In this document: in pieces, positions 1-7,803 of the stretch | How the letters are laid out: every line of letters starts with the position of its first letter | Position numbering within the stretch: position 1 is the first letter of the stretch | From: Liminaster sp045576355 | Lineage (GTDB): Bacteria > Bacteroidota > Bacteroidia > Bacteroidales > UBA3663 | Assembly: GCA_045576355.1 (NCBI GenBank) | Contig: JAZNGG010000015.1 | Location: 23,428 to 87,427, forward strand | Length of the DNA: 64,000 bases | Direction of reading: 5' to 3' | Program-made: the position numbers and the translations under genes | The notes under the pieces: model-generated | Databases searched by the model: none | The model's input: only the letters and a program-made list of their open reading frames with translations | What the model was told of the DNA's origin: nothing

Positions 1-912
1 CTCGGAGATGAGCTGAAATTCCGCTGTCCCGACATTATAGAGAAACAGTCCGGCATCTGTCCCGATGGCAAGCATCCCATCATCCAATTGATCCATGTAG
101 GAGATCCGCCGCACGACCGAAGGAAAGTTCAGAAACTTCACACGATTCTCCTGAGGGACATACTCCGCCAAATAACCATCTGAGGTGACGAGAAAAATCC
201 TCCCATCCACTTCCCGGATGTCGGAAAAAGTATAGCCGGAGAGGGCACGCTTCTGCCCGTAGATATAGACTCCATGATCGGTCAATATCCACTCCCTGCC
301 GGACGAGTCGTTGAAGAAGTCATAGACCAGACGTTCCTCAGTGCTACCGCCCTCATCCGATACATCTCCTAAGAAATAGTCAAAATCCGAGAGATCATCG
401 TCATTAAATCGGAGACATCCCCCTCCCTGCAGGGCAATCCAGGAGACATGCTTCTCCGGGAAATTGCAAATAGGATGCCACAACTTGGAGGCGACCAGAT
501 AATTCTTACCAACGATCCGGGAAATATCCTCAAAATGGGATGTCGAAGAGTTAAAACGATAGAGTTTCAGATCGTGGGTGACACACCAGATGTTATCCCG
601 ACTATCACTGGCAAGGCGTATGATGCGATTGGAAGATTGCGGGTTATCATTGCCCGGCTCAGACCGAAAGAGGAGAAAATCCTTACCATCATAACGGCAA
701 AGTCCGTTGCGCGATGCCATCCAGATAAAACCCTTATTGTCCTGATAAAAGTCCGCAATGTGCGTCTCCGTCAACTCGTTGCCGGGAGTGTATTCTTTAA
801 ACTTACACAGCGGACGGGCAGAAAGTGTCGCATCGGGTGCAATCCCAAAAACAGAAGTTAGGAACAAAAACGTAAAACAGAAATATTTCAATTTGGCAAT
901 ACCCACTCTCAT
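1..912 (-). CDS. N-terminal part of a two-component-type propeller sensor (runs off left edge)
   Basis: Reading the minus strand from an ATG at 912 gives an open frame of 304 codons to the window edge. Residues about 8-33 are a hydrophobic signal peptide. After it come repeated blades of the two-component regulator propeller type: a GFIWMAS...NGL...RYDG segment near residues 55-75, then DSRDNIWCVT and SSGREWILTDHGV further on. Such periplasmic propellers form the sensor half of Bacteroidetes hybrid two-component systems that control polysaccharide utilisation, but the membrane, kinase and regulator parts would lie outside the window. Function beyond 'periplasmic propeller sensor' is inference. 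No frameshift is visible. Confidence 0.8.
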   Translation of the reverse strand, partial: MRVGIAKLKYFCFTFLFLTSVFGIAPDATLSARPLCKFKEYTPGNELTETHIADFYQDNKGFIWMASRNGLCRYDGKDFLLFRSEPGNDNPQSSNRIIRLASDSRDNIWCVTHDLKLYRFNSSTSHFEDISRIVGKNYLVASKLWHPICNFPEKHVSWIALQGGGCLRFNDDDLSDFDYFLGDVSDEGGSTEERLVYDFFNDSSGREWILTDHGVYIYGQKRALSGYTFSDIREVDGRIFLVTSDGYLAEYVPQENRVKFLNFPSVVRRISYMDQLDDGMLAIGTDAGLFLYNVGTAEFQLISE

Positions 913-1037
913 GATATATAAAGATTAATGTGTAAATGAGACAATAATGCAAAAGTACAATTTTTTTATGACGATACAAGTCTAAAAGAGAACTTTTCAT
1001 GGACAACGGCTCTTTTTTTACTTAAATCGAGTTACAA

Positions 1038-1069
1038 TTTGCAAAATACAATTAAAAATCATACATTTG
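1038..1069 (+). promoter_or_regulatory. mscL promoter
   Basis: TTTG at 1038-1041 and TACATTTG at 1062-1069 are separated by 20 bases, which matches the Bacteroidetes -33/-7 consensus. It leaves a leader of about 25 bases before mscL. Confidence 0.75.
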
Positions 1070-1099
1070 CAGCGTAAAACCAATTAAAAAACGAACAAT

Positions 1100-1534
1100 A
1101 TGGGAATGCTTAAAGAATTTAAAGAGTTTACCATGCGCGGCAACGTTGTCGATATGGCTGTCGGTGTGATCATCGGTGGTGCTTTTGGTAAAATCGTTTC
1201 TTCACTTGTTAATGACGTGATCATGCCTCCAATCGGTGCACTCATCGGTGGTATGGACTTTACTGATCTCAAACTCATTGTCAAAGATGCTGTGATGAAT
1301 GGCGAAGAGATCGTTAAACCGGCAGTTACACTTAACTATGGTAACTTTATTCAGGTCACTGTGGACTTCTTGATCATCGCGTTCTCTATCTTCATGCTCA
1401 TCAAGATGATCAATATGCTCAACCGCAAGAAGAAAGCCGAAGAGGCTGCTGCTCCTGCACCTCCGCCGGCACCGGCTGAACCCTCTGAGGACATCAAATT
1501 GCTCACAGAGATTCGCGACTTGCTGAAGAAATAA
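1100..1534 (+). CDS. mscL: Large-conductance mechanosensitive channel MscL
   Basis: 144 aa, the usual MscL length. The protein opens with the amphipathic N-terminal helix and the RGNVVDMAVGVIIGGAFGKI segment that forms the pore-lining first membrane helix (about residues 13-45). A periplasmic loop follows, then a second membrane helix near residues 84-104 (VDFLIIAFSIFMLIKMI), an Ala/Pro linker and the C-terminal cytoplasmic helix EDIKLLTEIRDLLKK. MscL is a homopentameric inner-membrane valve that opens on strong membrane tension and releases solutes during hypo-osmotic shock. It is monocistronic, with its own promoter and a strong terminator. Confidence 0.97.
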   Translation: MGMLKEFKEFTMRGNVVDMAVGVIIGGAFGKIVSSLVNDVIMPPIGALIGGMDFTDLKLIVKDAVMNGEEIVKPAVTLNYGNFIQVTVDFLIIAFSIFMLIKMINMLNRKKKAEEAAAPAPPPAPAEPSEDIKLLTEIRDLLKK

Positions 1535-1563
1535 ACCAAGTCCTAATAATACATATATTATAT

Positions 1564-1601
1564 ATACAAATAGCTGCGTCCATGGTCGCAGCTATTTGTA
1601 T
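1564..1601 (+). terminator. mscL terminator hairpin
   Basis: Perfect 15-bp inverted repeat 1564-1578 / 1587-1601 with an 8-base loop, starting 30 bases after the mscL stop. The T-run is weak on the plus strand, so it may act mainly as a hairpin. Confidence 0.7.
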
Positions 1602-1604
1602 CTT

Positions 1605-1860
1605 TGCGAGGGCTGATGGCTGCAATGGCTCATAGTGAGGGCTTATGGGGCTGCGCCCGCTATGGCTGATGGCGATAGCTTATAGCTTTGTTTTCACCTT
1701 TCTCCTTTCCCCTTTCAGTTTTCTCCTTTCCTCTTATCAAGGCGCAGCCCCTTATCACGCGCAACCAACGACCAAAGAGAGTAACCCTTCAACCCCTCAG
1801 CCCCAAAACCCCTCAACTCCTAAAACCCTCAACTCCTAAACCAACAAACCAATAAACCAA
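1605..1860. repeat. Composite dispersed repeat cluster R1
   Basis: Gene-free stretch made of modules that recur elsewhere in the window: GGCTGATGGCGAT-type units, a GGGGCTGCGCCC palindrome, pyrimidine tracts of the TTTCTCCTTTCC type, a CAACGACCAAAGAGAG unit, and a run of CCTCAACCCCTCA / CTCCTAAACC units. Short open frames here carry only repeat-derived sequence and are not genes. Confidence 0.75.
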
Positions 1861-1898
1861 TAAAAAAACTAAATTCTTGAATTTTTTTTGAGAAACTC

Positions 1899-1928
1899 TT
1901 GCTATATTGTACAAAAGCATTATCTTTG
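1899..1928 (+). promoter_or_regulatory. Promoter of the fur-like/rubrerythrin operon
   Basis: TTG at 1899-1901, 19 bases, TATCTTTG at 1921-1928. The start codon at 1971 leaves a leader of about 37 bases. I do not see a convincing Per-box palindrome. Confidence 0.7.
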
Positions 1929-1970
1929 CAGCACAAACAAAAAGTGTAACGATTACAAAGAGTGTAAAAC

Positions 1971-2375
1971 ATGGAAGAAGCAAGAGCTATACTACAGCAA
2001 CATGACATCAAACCGTCTTATATGCGGATACTGATCATGCAATATCTGATGAAGCACCCTACTCATCCGACGGTGGATCGAATCTATCAGGACTTATCTC
2101 CTGAAAATCCTACCCTCTCCAAGACTACAGTGTATAACACACTTAAACTTCTGGCAGAGAAAAAAGCGATCCTCTCGCTCTCCATCAATGAGAAAAATGC
2201 GCAGTATGATGGCGACACTTCTCCACACTCACACTTTCTTTGCCGCTCATGTGGGGCTGTAATGGATCTTCCGGCAGAGTTGATCTCCATCCCCAAAGAG
2301 GCCGAGAAAAAAGGACTCGAAATAGATGAAACGGAGCTCTTCTTTTATGGTCTCTGCAAAAATTGCAGAAAGTAA
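1971..2375 (+). CDS. Fur family transcriptional regulator, PerR-like
   Basis: 134 aa, a normal Fur-family length. Residues 1-80 are the winged-helix DNA-binding domain, with the recognition region around NPTLSKTTVYNTLKLL (46-61). The C-terminal dimerisation/metal domain has HSHFLCRSCG (C91, C94) and a terminal CKNCRK (C129, C132), the Cys4 structural zinc site. The next gene encodes rubrerythrin, a peroxide-reducing enzyme. The gap is 59 bases and the two probably share a transcript. That pairing favours a PerR-type peroxide sensor over an iron-sensing Fur, but this is inference from context. Confidence 0.9.
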   Translation: MEEARAILQQHDIKPSYMRILIMQYLMKHPTHPTVDRIYQDLSPENPTLSKTTVYNTLKLLAEKKAILSLSINEKNAQYDGDTSPHSHFLCRSCGAVMDLPAELISIPKEAEKKGLEIDETELFFYGLCKNCRK

Positions 2376-2434
2376 AAGAGACCCGAAGTGAAAATAACAA
2401 CAACCTTATTACTAACTATAAAAAACTTACAACT

Positions 2435-2974
2435 ATGTCAAACAAATTGAAAGGAACAAAGACTGAAGCAAACTTGATGAAGGCATTTGCCGGTGAATCA
2501 CAGGCTCGTAACAAGTACACTTACTATGCATCTCGCGCTAAGAAAGATGGTTTCGAACAGATCGCTGCCCTCTTCCAGGAGACTGCTGATCAGGAGAAAG
2601 AACACGCAAAGATGTGGTTTAAGTTCTTCCACGGCATTGGTGACACTGAGCAGAACCTCCTTGATGCTGCACAGGGCGAGAACGATGAGTGGACAGATAT
2701 GTATCCTACTATGGCTAAAGAGGCTCGTGAAGAAGGCTTCAATGACATCGCCGACATGTTTGAATTGGTAGCTGCTGTCGAGAAAGCTCACGAGGAGCGT
2801 TATCGCAAACTTCTTGCCAACGTGGCAGGCAAACTCGTCTTCACTCGCGATGGAGACTGCATCTGGCAGTGCCGCAACTGCGGACACCTCCATGTAGGTA
2901 AAGAGGCTCCGAAAGTTTGCCCAACTTGCAAGCACCCACAGGCTTACTTCCAGTTGAAGGCTGAAAACTATTGA
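2435..2974 (+). CDS. rbr: Rubrerythrin
   Basis: 179 aa from the ATG at 2435; an in-frame extension to 2363 would overlap the upstream gene and lacks family similarity. The N-terminal four-helix ferritin-like domain carries di-iron ligands, including E20, an E..EH motif (E54, H57) and EKAHE (E116, H119). The C-terminal rubredoxin-like domain has C146-x-x-C149 and C162-x-x-C165, which bind a single iron. Rubrerythrin reduces hydrogen peroxide to water with electrons from rubredoxin or NADH systems in anaerobes. It follows the PerR-like gene and ends at a strong terminator. Confidence 0.97.
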   Translation: MSNKLKGTKTEANLMKAFAGESQARNKYTYYASRAKKDGFEQIAALFQETADQEKEHAKMWFKFFHGIGDTEQNLLDAAQGENDEWTDMYPTMAKEAREEGFNDIADMFELVAAVEKAHEERYRKLLANVAGKLVFTRDGDCIWQCRNCGHLHVGKEAPKVCPTCKHPQAYFQLKAENY

Positions 2975-2987
2975 TATTCACTGATAA

Positions 2988-3024
2988 AATAAACGGCAGC
3001 ATCATCGAGATGCTGCCGTTTATT
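2988..3024 (+). terminator. Terminator after rubrerythrin
   Basis: 16-bp perfect inverted repeat 2988-3003 / 3009-3024 with a 5-base loop, followed by a T-rich tail. Confidence 0.85.
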
Positions 3025-3028
3025 TTAT

Positions 3029-3276
3029 TGGTTTAGGAGTTGAGGGGTTGAGGAGTTTAGGGGCTGCGCCCCACTATGGCTGGGACTTCGTCCACTATGA
3101 CTGATGGCGATGGCTGGGGCAAAGCCCACTATGGCTGATGGCGATGGCTATGGCTTTCCACTTTTCGCTGTTCTCTTTTCTCTTGGAATATGGCGTTGTT
3201 TTCATCTTTCCTCTTTCCTCTTTTCTCTTTCCTCTGTACTGTCATATTTTTTTCTCACACAGAAATGCCAAGGCCT
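3029..3276. repeat. Composite dispersed repeat cluster R2
   Basis: Sits between the rubrerythrin terminator and the fmt stop codon. It contains the same modules as R1 in the opposite order: GGAGTTGAGGGGTTGAGG units, GGGGCTGCGCCCC, several GCTGATGGCGATGGCT units, a long pyrimidine tract, and at 3257 a CACACAGAA sequence like the ends of the inverted-repeat elements at 5.3-5.7 kb and 53.7 kb. Confidence 0.75.
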
Positions 3277-4266
3277 TCAACCGACAAAGTCCCACGGACT
3301 CCAGCCATTGAGCAGCGAACGGATATCCATCCGTTTCTTGCCGGGCAACTGCACTTCAGTCAAGGCCAATACTCCATCGGCACAATGCAGATGCAGATAA
3401 CTCTTACCATCACTCTCCACCTGCCCGACCCGAGCAGTATTATCTCTACCCTCACTGATCACCTTGGCAGCATAAACCTTAATCACCAACTTCTCACCGG
3501 AAGAGGAGACCAATTCGGTCCACGCAGCCGGATATGGAGAGAGTCCACGTACCTTATTATATATATGTATCGCCGTATCGCTCCAATCGAGCCGACACGT
3601 CTCTTTAAAAATCTTAGGAGCCGGACGCAACTCTGTCTGATCGTCATAGAGCGTAGTCTGATCGATCGTTTCAATGCGAGAGACATCTCCGTCAGCCTCC
3701 AATAGGAGATCGACAGTCCGCGTCACCAATCCCTTACCCATCATCATCATACGGTCATGTACCGAACCGACATTCTCGTCCGGAGCGATCGGAAGTTCCT
3801 CCTTTAAGATGATTCGTCCGGTATCTATCTCATGATCTAAGAAAAAAGTTGTGGCACCGGTCACACGATCCCCATTGATTACTGCCCAATTGATCGGAGC
3901 AGCTCCACGATATTGCGGAAGGAGTGCTGCGTGAAGATTGAATGTGCCCATGCGGGGCATATCCCACACCACTTCGGGCAACATCCTAAATGCTACGACG
4001 ATCTGCAAATCGGCTTTCCAGGATCGCAATGCCTCCAAAAAGTCCGGATCTTTAAGTTTCTCGGGTTGCAAAAGGGGCAGATCATGCGCCAAGGCATACT
4101 CCTTGACCGGTGAAAACTGCAACTTGTGCCCTCGCCCTGCCGGCTTATCGGGCATCGTAATAACCCCTACGACATTATACCCTCCGGTGACCAACGCATC
4201 AAGTGTCGGCACGGCAAATTCGGGTGTCCCCATATAGACTATCCTTAAATCCTCCTTTTGCATCAT
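3277..4266 (-). CDS. fmt: Methionyl-tRNA formyltransferase
   Basis: 329 aa from the ATG at 4266; a second ATG follows directly at 4263. The longer frame to 4308 adds residues with no family match, and the promoter at 4329-4360 fits the shorter start. The N-terminal Rossmann-like formyltransferase domain starts RIVYMGTPEFAVP. The catalytic region FNLHAALLPQYRGAAPI supplies the conserved Asn and His, and the Asp is in the LDHEIDTG segment. The C-terminal OB-fold follows from about residue 210. The enzyme transfers a formyl group from 10-formyl-THF to Met-tRNAi for translation initiation. The stop codon abuts repeat cluster R2. Confidence 0.95.
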   Translation of the reverse strand: MMQKEDLRIVYMGTPEFAVPTLDALVTGGYNVVGVITMPDKPAGRGHKLQFSPVKEYALAHDLPLLQPEKLKDPDFLEALRSWKADLQIVVAFRMLPEVVWDMPRMGTFNLHAALLPQYRGAAPINWAVINGDRVTGATTFFLDHEIDTGRIILKEELPIAPDENVGSVHDRMMMMGKGLVTRTVDLLLEADGDVSRIETIDQTTLYDDQTELRPAPKIFKETCRLDWSDTAIHIYNKVRGLSPYPAAWTELVSSSGEKLVIKVYAAKVISEGRDNTARVGQVESDGKSYLHLHCADGVLALTEVQLPGKKRMDIRSLLNGWSPWDFVG

Positions 4267-4328
4267 TATCTTACTCGTTTTAACAGGTGTGCACCACCTA
4301 AATAACAAAAAATAGCGGTTTACTCAGG

Positions 4329-4360
4329 CAAATATAGCACACTCTTATGGTTTTTCCAAA
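4329..4360 (-). promoter_or_regulatory. fmt promoter
   Basis: On the minus strand TTTG (4360-4357), 20 bases, TATATTTG (4336-4329). Confidence 0.75.
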
Positions 4361-4379
4361 GAAATCGATGAGTTCTTAT

Positions 4380-4600
4380 TCGTAAGGGCGATAGTTAGGG
4401 GGTGCAGCCCTTAAAGCCGCTAAACGCATGACCGAAGGGAATAGATAACGCACGCTATAGCTTGCGTTTCCCCTCCGGAAGTGAAGCTCCGGGAAGCAGT
4501 TGCGCCCTGCGAGATCTGTGCGCTCGTGCAAAAAAATGGCGTACTTTTTAAAGAGAAAAAGTGAAAGCCATCTGCCATCGCCATTAGTTAAAGTTTAAAA
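4380..4600. repeat. Degenerate dispersed repeat cluster R3
   Basis: Gene-free. It has diverged versions of the modules seen at 5.3 kb: GGGTGCAGCCC, a CATGACCGAAGGGAATA unit, ACGCACGCTATAGCTTGCGT, CCCTCCGGAAGTGAAGC, and GCCATCTGCCATCGCCAT at 4567-4584. Confidence 0.6.
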
Positions 4601-4712
4601 AATATTAACGCTCCATTGCCATCTCAGTTTGACAATTAAGGAGACGTCGGGCGAAGTTTTTAGGAAAAATGAAACAAGAAAAAATTTTCACTCATCGGCT
4701 CGCGTAAGATCA

Positions 4713-4880
4713 CGGATCGGCACGTGTTGTTTCACGCGTCGAGTCTCGTTACATAACGCGTCGAGTCTCGTTGCATAACACGTCGGCATGTGTTTAAACA
4801 CGCGTAGCCTTGTTGCATGATTCGCGTAGCCTTGTTATGTCATGAGGGTAGCCTTGTTACGTCATGAGGGTAGCCACTTC
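4713..4880. repeat. 22-bp tandem repeat array A
   Basis: Seven consecutive imperfect 22-bp units plus a partial: 4713-4734, 4735-4756, 4757-4778, 4779-4800, 4801-4822, 4823-4844, 4845-4866, 4867 onward. Units 2 and 3 differ at one base. Later units change to CGCGTAGCCTTGTT then AGGGTAGCCTTGTT cores while keeping the 22-bp register. The array lies in a non-coding gap. A related array in the opposite orientation is at 33515-33630. Confidence 0.85.
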
Positions 4881-4949
4881 AAACACTTAAACCTATGTTT
4901 TGTCTCACTCGAACCTATGAATTTTAGTGGGATAACAGAGTGTGAAGAC

Positions 4950-5052
4950 AAAAAAAAGATGAAGCATCGAAACATGGAGGGCGATTCACCCTATGACGTC
5001 TCAACGCTTCATCGTTTACTACCCCTAAACTTGGGGTAATCACCAAAAATAT
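4950..5052 (-). ncRNA. Candidate small RNA with own promoter and terminator
   Basis: The promoter at 5057-5087 would start transcription near 5050 on the minus strand. The predicted ~100-nt transcript has a first hairpin (stem 5020-5025 / 5033-5038) and then a long hairpin closed by GATGAAGC / GCTTCATC (4958-4965 / 5006-5013). The long hairpin is followed directly by eight T on the minus strand, as in an intrinsic terminator. No open frame of note lies within it. I do not recognise the family; it lacks the conserved core of SRP RNA. Evidence is sequence architecture only. Confidence 0.55.
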
Positions 5053-5056
5053 AATA

Positions 5057-5087
5057 CAAAGATACAACAATCAAAAGCCGATGTCAA
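5057..5087 (-). promoter_or_regulatory. Promoter of the candidate small RNA
   Basis: Minus strand TTG (5087-5085), 20 bases, TATCTTTG (5064-5057). Confidence 0.65.
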
Positions 5088-5270
5088 GAGGGGAAAAGTT
5101 TTTTTAACAATTCGGTGCTGCGGCGAAAGAACAGAGAACAGAGGAAAGAGGAAAGATGAAAGGAGAAAGGAGAAAACGGATAGCCATAGTGGACGAAGTC
5201 CCTAAGCCATCTGCCATCGCCAATAGCCATAGTGGGCTTTGCCCCAGCAATAGCGGAGAATGATTTGGTA

Positions 5271-5423
5271 TTTTTGCACACAGAAGACACAGAACCCGCG
5301 TAGCACACGACCGAAGGAAATAACACACAGAGCGCACATGTTTCGCAGTGCTTCCCTTCCGGATGGTAAACGCAAGCGTAAGCGTGCGTTTTCTGTGTAT
5401 TTTATGTATTCTGTGTGCAAAAA
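5271..5423. repeat. Inverted-repeat-bounded element D1 (MITE-like)
   Basis: 153 bp bounded by perfect 15-bp inverted repeats: TTTTTGCACACAGAA at 5271-5285 and its complement at 5409-5423. The core has CGCAGTGCTTCCCTTCCGG and an ACGCAAGCGTAAGCGTGCGT segment. Related copies are D2 (5529-5722) and D3 (53659-53785). Confidence 0.65.
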
Positions 5424-5528
5424 AAATGACAGTACAAAGAAAAGAGAAAAGAGAAAAGAGGAAAGGAGAAAACAAAGCAATCTGCCATAGTGGGCTTTGC
5501 CCCAGCAATAGCGGAGAATGACTTGGTA

Positions 5529-5722
5529 TTTTTGCACACAGAAAACACAGAACCCGCGTAGCCCACGACCAAAGGGAGTAAGACACAGACCACGCGTAGC
5601 ACACGACCGAAGGAAATAACACACAGAGCGCACATGTTTCGCAGTGCTTCCATTCCGGATGGTAAACGCAAGCGTAAGCGTGCGTTTTCTGTGTATTTTG
5701 TGTATTCTGTGTGAGACAAAAA
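5529..5722. repeat. Inverted-repeat-bounded element D2 (MITE-like)
   Basis: The left end TTTTTGCACACAGAA (5529-5543) is identical to D1. The right end TTCTGTGTG (5705-5713) is separated from CAAAAA by three bases. The core matches D1 with a longer left arm containing a duplicated ACGCGTAGC..CACGACC unit. Confidence 0.6.
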
Positions 5723-6032
5723 CTGTAGAAGACGGCTTTAAGGGCTAAAAAAGGCAAAAAGGGCAAAAAGGCATCCAACCAACCGCATAGTAATAACAAG
5801 AGTACAGAGAAAAGTGAAAGGAGAAAGGAGAAAGGAGAAAACAAAGCCATCTGCCATCGCCATCAGCCATAGTGGGGCGCAGCCCCTAAACTCCTCAACC
5901 CCTAAACCCCTAAACCAAACAGGGCGCAGCCCTAAACTCCTCAACCAACCACAAATCATTTTCAGTAAATATACACATTTTATGCGCCATAAATATAAAT
6001 TTCATACGTTTTCTGTATCTTTTTCCCATTAT

Positions 6033-6066
6033 TTTGCTATTTTACCAAAAATTCTGCTTATTTTTG
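6033..6066 (+). promoter_or_regulatory. Promoter of the CoA-transferase gene
   Basis: TTTG at 6033-6036 and TATTTTTG at 6059-6066 with 22 bases between. It supports translation from the ATG at 6096 rather than from upstream in-frame codons lying in repeat DNA. Confidence 0.6.
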
Positions 6067-6095
6067 CGCCATTGATTAAAAAACTTTATGATGCT

Positions 6096-7589
6096 ATGGT
6101 TACTTATCCAGTCTTAACTGCCGAAGAGGCAGCTCGCTTAATCCAACACAACGACACGATCGGAATCGGAGGATTCTCCTCTGTCGGAACGCCCAAAGCC
6201 ATTCCGGCAGCATTAGCAACATACGCGAAACAACAGCATGAAGCAGGCAAAGAGTTTCAAATCGGGCTCATCACTGGAGGTGCCACCGGCAACCCCATCG
6301 ACACAGCCCTCGCAGAGGCAAAGGCTGTCAAATTTCGCACCCCATTCCAGTCCAATAAAGAGATGCGCAATGCCATCAACCGTGGCGAAGTGCAATATTT
6401 CGACCTCCACCTCTCAATGATCGGGCAGGATGTCCACTACGGTTTCCTCGGCAAGATCGACGTGGCTATCGTCGAAGCATCAGCCATCACTCCTGACGGA
6501 GGGATCATCCTCAGCACATCAGTAGGCATCGCCCCCACTCTCGTGGAGAAAGCGGACAAAGTGCTTATCGAACTCAATGACTATCACGCCGGCAAACTGA
6601 CCGGCATGCACGATATCTACATCCCGGAGTGTCCTCCTCATCGCAAGCCGATCGCCATCTGTCATCCCGGCGAGCGCATCGGTACCCCGGACATCAAGGT
6701 CGATCCGCGCAAGGTGATCGGTGTTGTCAAGACATGTGATCGAGACAACCTCGCACCATTCACCCCACTCAATCGGGAGACACAGCAGATCGGATACAAC
6801 GTCGCTGCATTCCTCTCTGCCGAACTCAAGCGCGGAGGCATCCCTAAGGAATTTCTCCCACTGCAAAGCGGCGTGGGCAACATTGCCAATGCCGTACTCG
6901 GAGCATTGGGCGATGACGACTCTCTCCCTCCCTTCTCGATGTACACCGAAGTGATACAAAACTCAGTCATCGATCTGATGAAGAAAGGTCGTTGCGAGTA
7001 TGTCACCGGCAGTTCGCTCACACTCGACGAGGAGAAACTCGACGAGATGTATAGCAACATGGACTTCTTCGGCAAGCGCGTATTGCTCCGTCCGCAGGAG
7101 ATCACTAACCACCCGGAGGTGATCCGTCGTCTCGGCATCATCGCTGTCAATACCGCCTTGGAGATGGACATCTTTGGCAATGTCAATTCGACCCATGTCC
7201 TCGGCACAAAGATGATGAACGGCATCGGCGGTTCGGCAGATTTCGCCCGCAATGCCTATCTCTCCATCTTCACCACTCCCTCGACAGCCAAGGGAGGACT
7301 CATCTCCTCCGTCGTGCCGATGGTTTCTCACGTCGATAGTTCAGAACACTCCGTCCGTGTCGTGGTGACCGAACAGGGAGTGGCAGACCTGCGCGGCAAG
7401 TCTCCGGCTCAGAGAGCGCGTTGCATCATCGAAAACTGTGCCCATCCGGACTATAAAGAGTTGCTCTGGGACTTCTTAAGACTCTCAGAGGGGAAAGGTT
7501 ATCATACCCCCACCTCACTCAGCAATGCTTTCCGGATGCACCTTGCATTTGAAGAGACCGGAGACATGCGCAACACCCAGTTTATCTGA
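6096..7589 (+). CDS. Acetyl-CoA hydrolase/transferase family (succinyl-CoA or acetate:CoA-transferase)
   Basis: 497 aa from ATG 6096. The frame is open back to 5814, but that part translates the repeat cluster and lies upstream of the promoter. The sequence matches the Cat1/AarC family over its whole length. It has an N-terminal glycine-rich segment GIGGFSSVGTPKAIP and a central region with a candidate catalytic Glu in MYTEVIQ. The C-terminal half has NSTHVLG, GIGGSADFARNA and VVTEQGVADLRGKSP. These enzymes move CoA between succinate/acetate (or butyrate) and acyl-CoA during fermentation in the cytosol. Exact acyl specificity cannot be read from sequence. Confidence 0.9.
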   Translation: MVTYPVLTAEEAARLIQHNDTIGIGGFSSVGTPKAIPAALATYAKQQHEAGKEFQIGLITGGATGNPIDTALAEAKAVKFRTPFQSNKEMRNAINRGEVQYFDLHLSMIGQDVHYGFLGKIDVAIVEASAITPDGGIILSTSVGIAPTLVEKADKVLIELNDYHAGKLTGMHDIYIPECPPHRKPIAICHPGERIGTPDIKVDPRKVIGVVKTCDRDNLAPFTPLNRETQQIGYNVAAFLSAELKRGGIPKEFLPLQSGVGNIANAVLGALGDDDSLPPFSMYTEVIQNSVIDLMKKGRCEYVTGSSLTLDEEKLDEMYSNMDFFGKRVLLRPQEITNHPEVIRRLGIIAVNTALEMDIFGNVNSTHVLGTKMMNGIGGSADFARNAYLSIFTTPSTAKGGLISSVVPMVSHVDSSEHSVRVVVTEQGVADLRGKSPAQRARCIIENCAHPDYKELLWDFLRLSEGKGYHTPTSLSNAFRMHLAFEETGDMRNTQFI

Positions 7590-7791
7590 CACTCCGCAGA
7601 GAGTTCTCCCATGACCGATTGGGGATAAAACATAGGTGGTTTACACCATTAAAATAGTATGTCTATGAGGGTGGTAAATGGATACGTGTCGATGGCAGTG
7701 GTACTATAAACATCAAAGCTATCAAGTACGATAGGATTTAAGATTTCTACTTAAATAATAGGTCGTTATACTTGATTTCAGATAAAAGCAG

Positions 7792-7799
7792 TATCTTTG
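7792..7799 (+). promoter_or_regulatory. -7 box directly before the PDDEXK gene
   Basis: TATCTTTG ends four bases before the first ATG at 7804. A TTG at 7772-7774 lies 17 bases upstream, shorter than usual. Transcription would begin at or just inside the first start codon. Confidence 0.5.
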
Positions 7800-7803
7800 C
7801 ACT

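Larger units (their letters stand above)
5095..5960. repeat. Large composite dispersed repeat cluster R4
   Basis: About 860 bases without a credible gene. It is built from repeated modules: GGAGAAAGGAGAAA purine tracts, GCCATCTGCCATCGCC units, GTGGGCTTTGCCCCAGC, two inverted-repeat elements (entered separately), GGGGCGCAGCCCC, and CCTCAACCCCTAAACC runs at the end. Part of the cluster is duplicated: about 5212-5425 resembles about 5490-5722. Long open frames on the minus strand here translate only repeat sequence. Confidence 0.8.

Noticed and set aside
4842..5039. Plus-strand 65-codon frame
   Set aside because: Overlaps the 22-bp tandem array and the candidate small RNA; no protein-like features.
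5104..5850. Long minus-strand frame of 248 codons
   Set aside because: Consists of duplicated repeat modules with hydrophobic low-complexity translation and no promoter; not a gene.
5814..6095. N-terminal extension of the CoA-transferase frame
   Set aside because: It translates repeat-cluster sequence and lies upstream of the promoter at 6033-6066; the family match begins at the ATG 6096.
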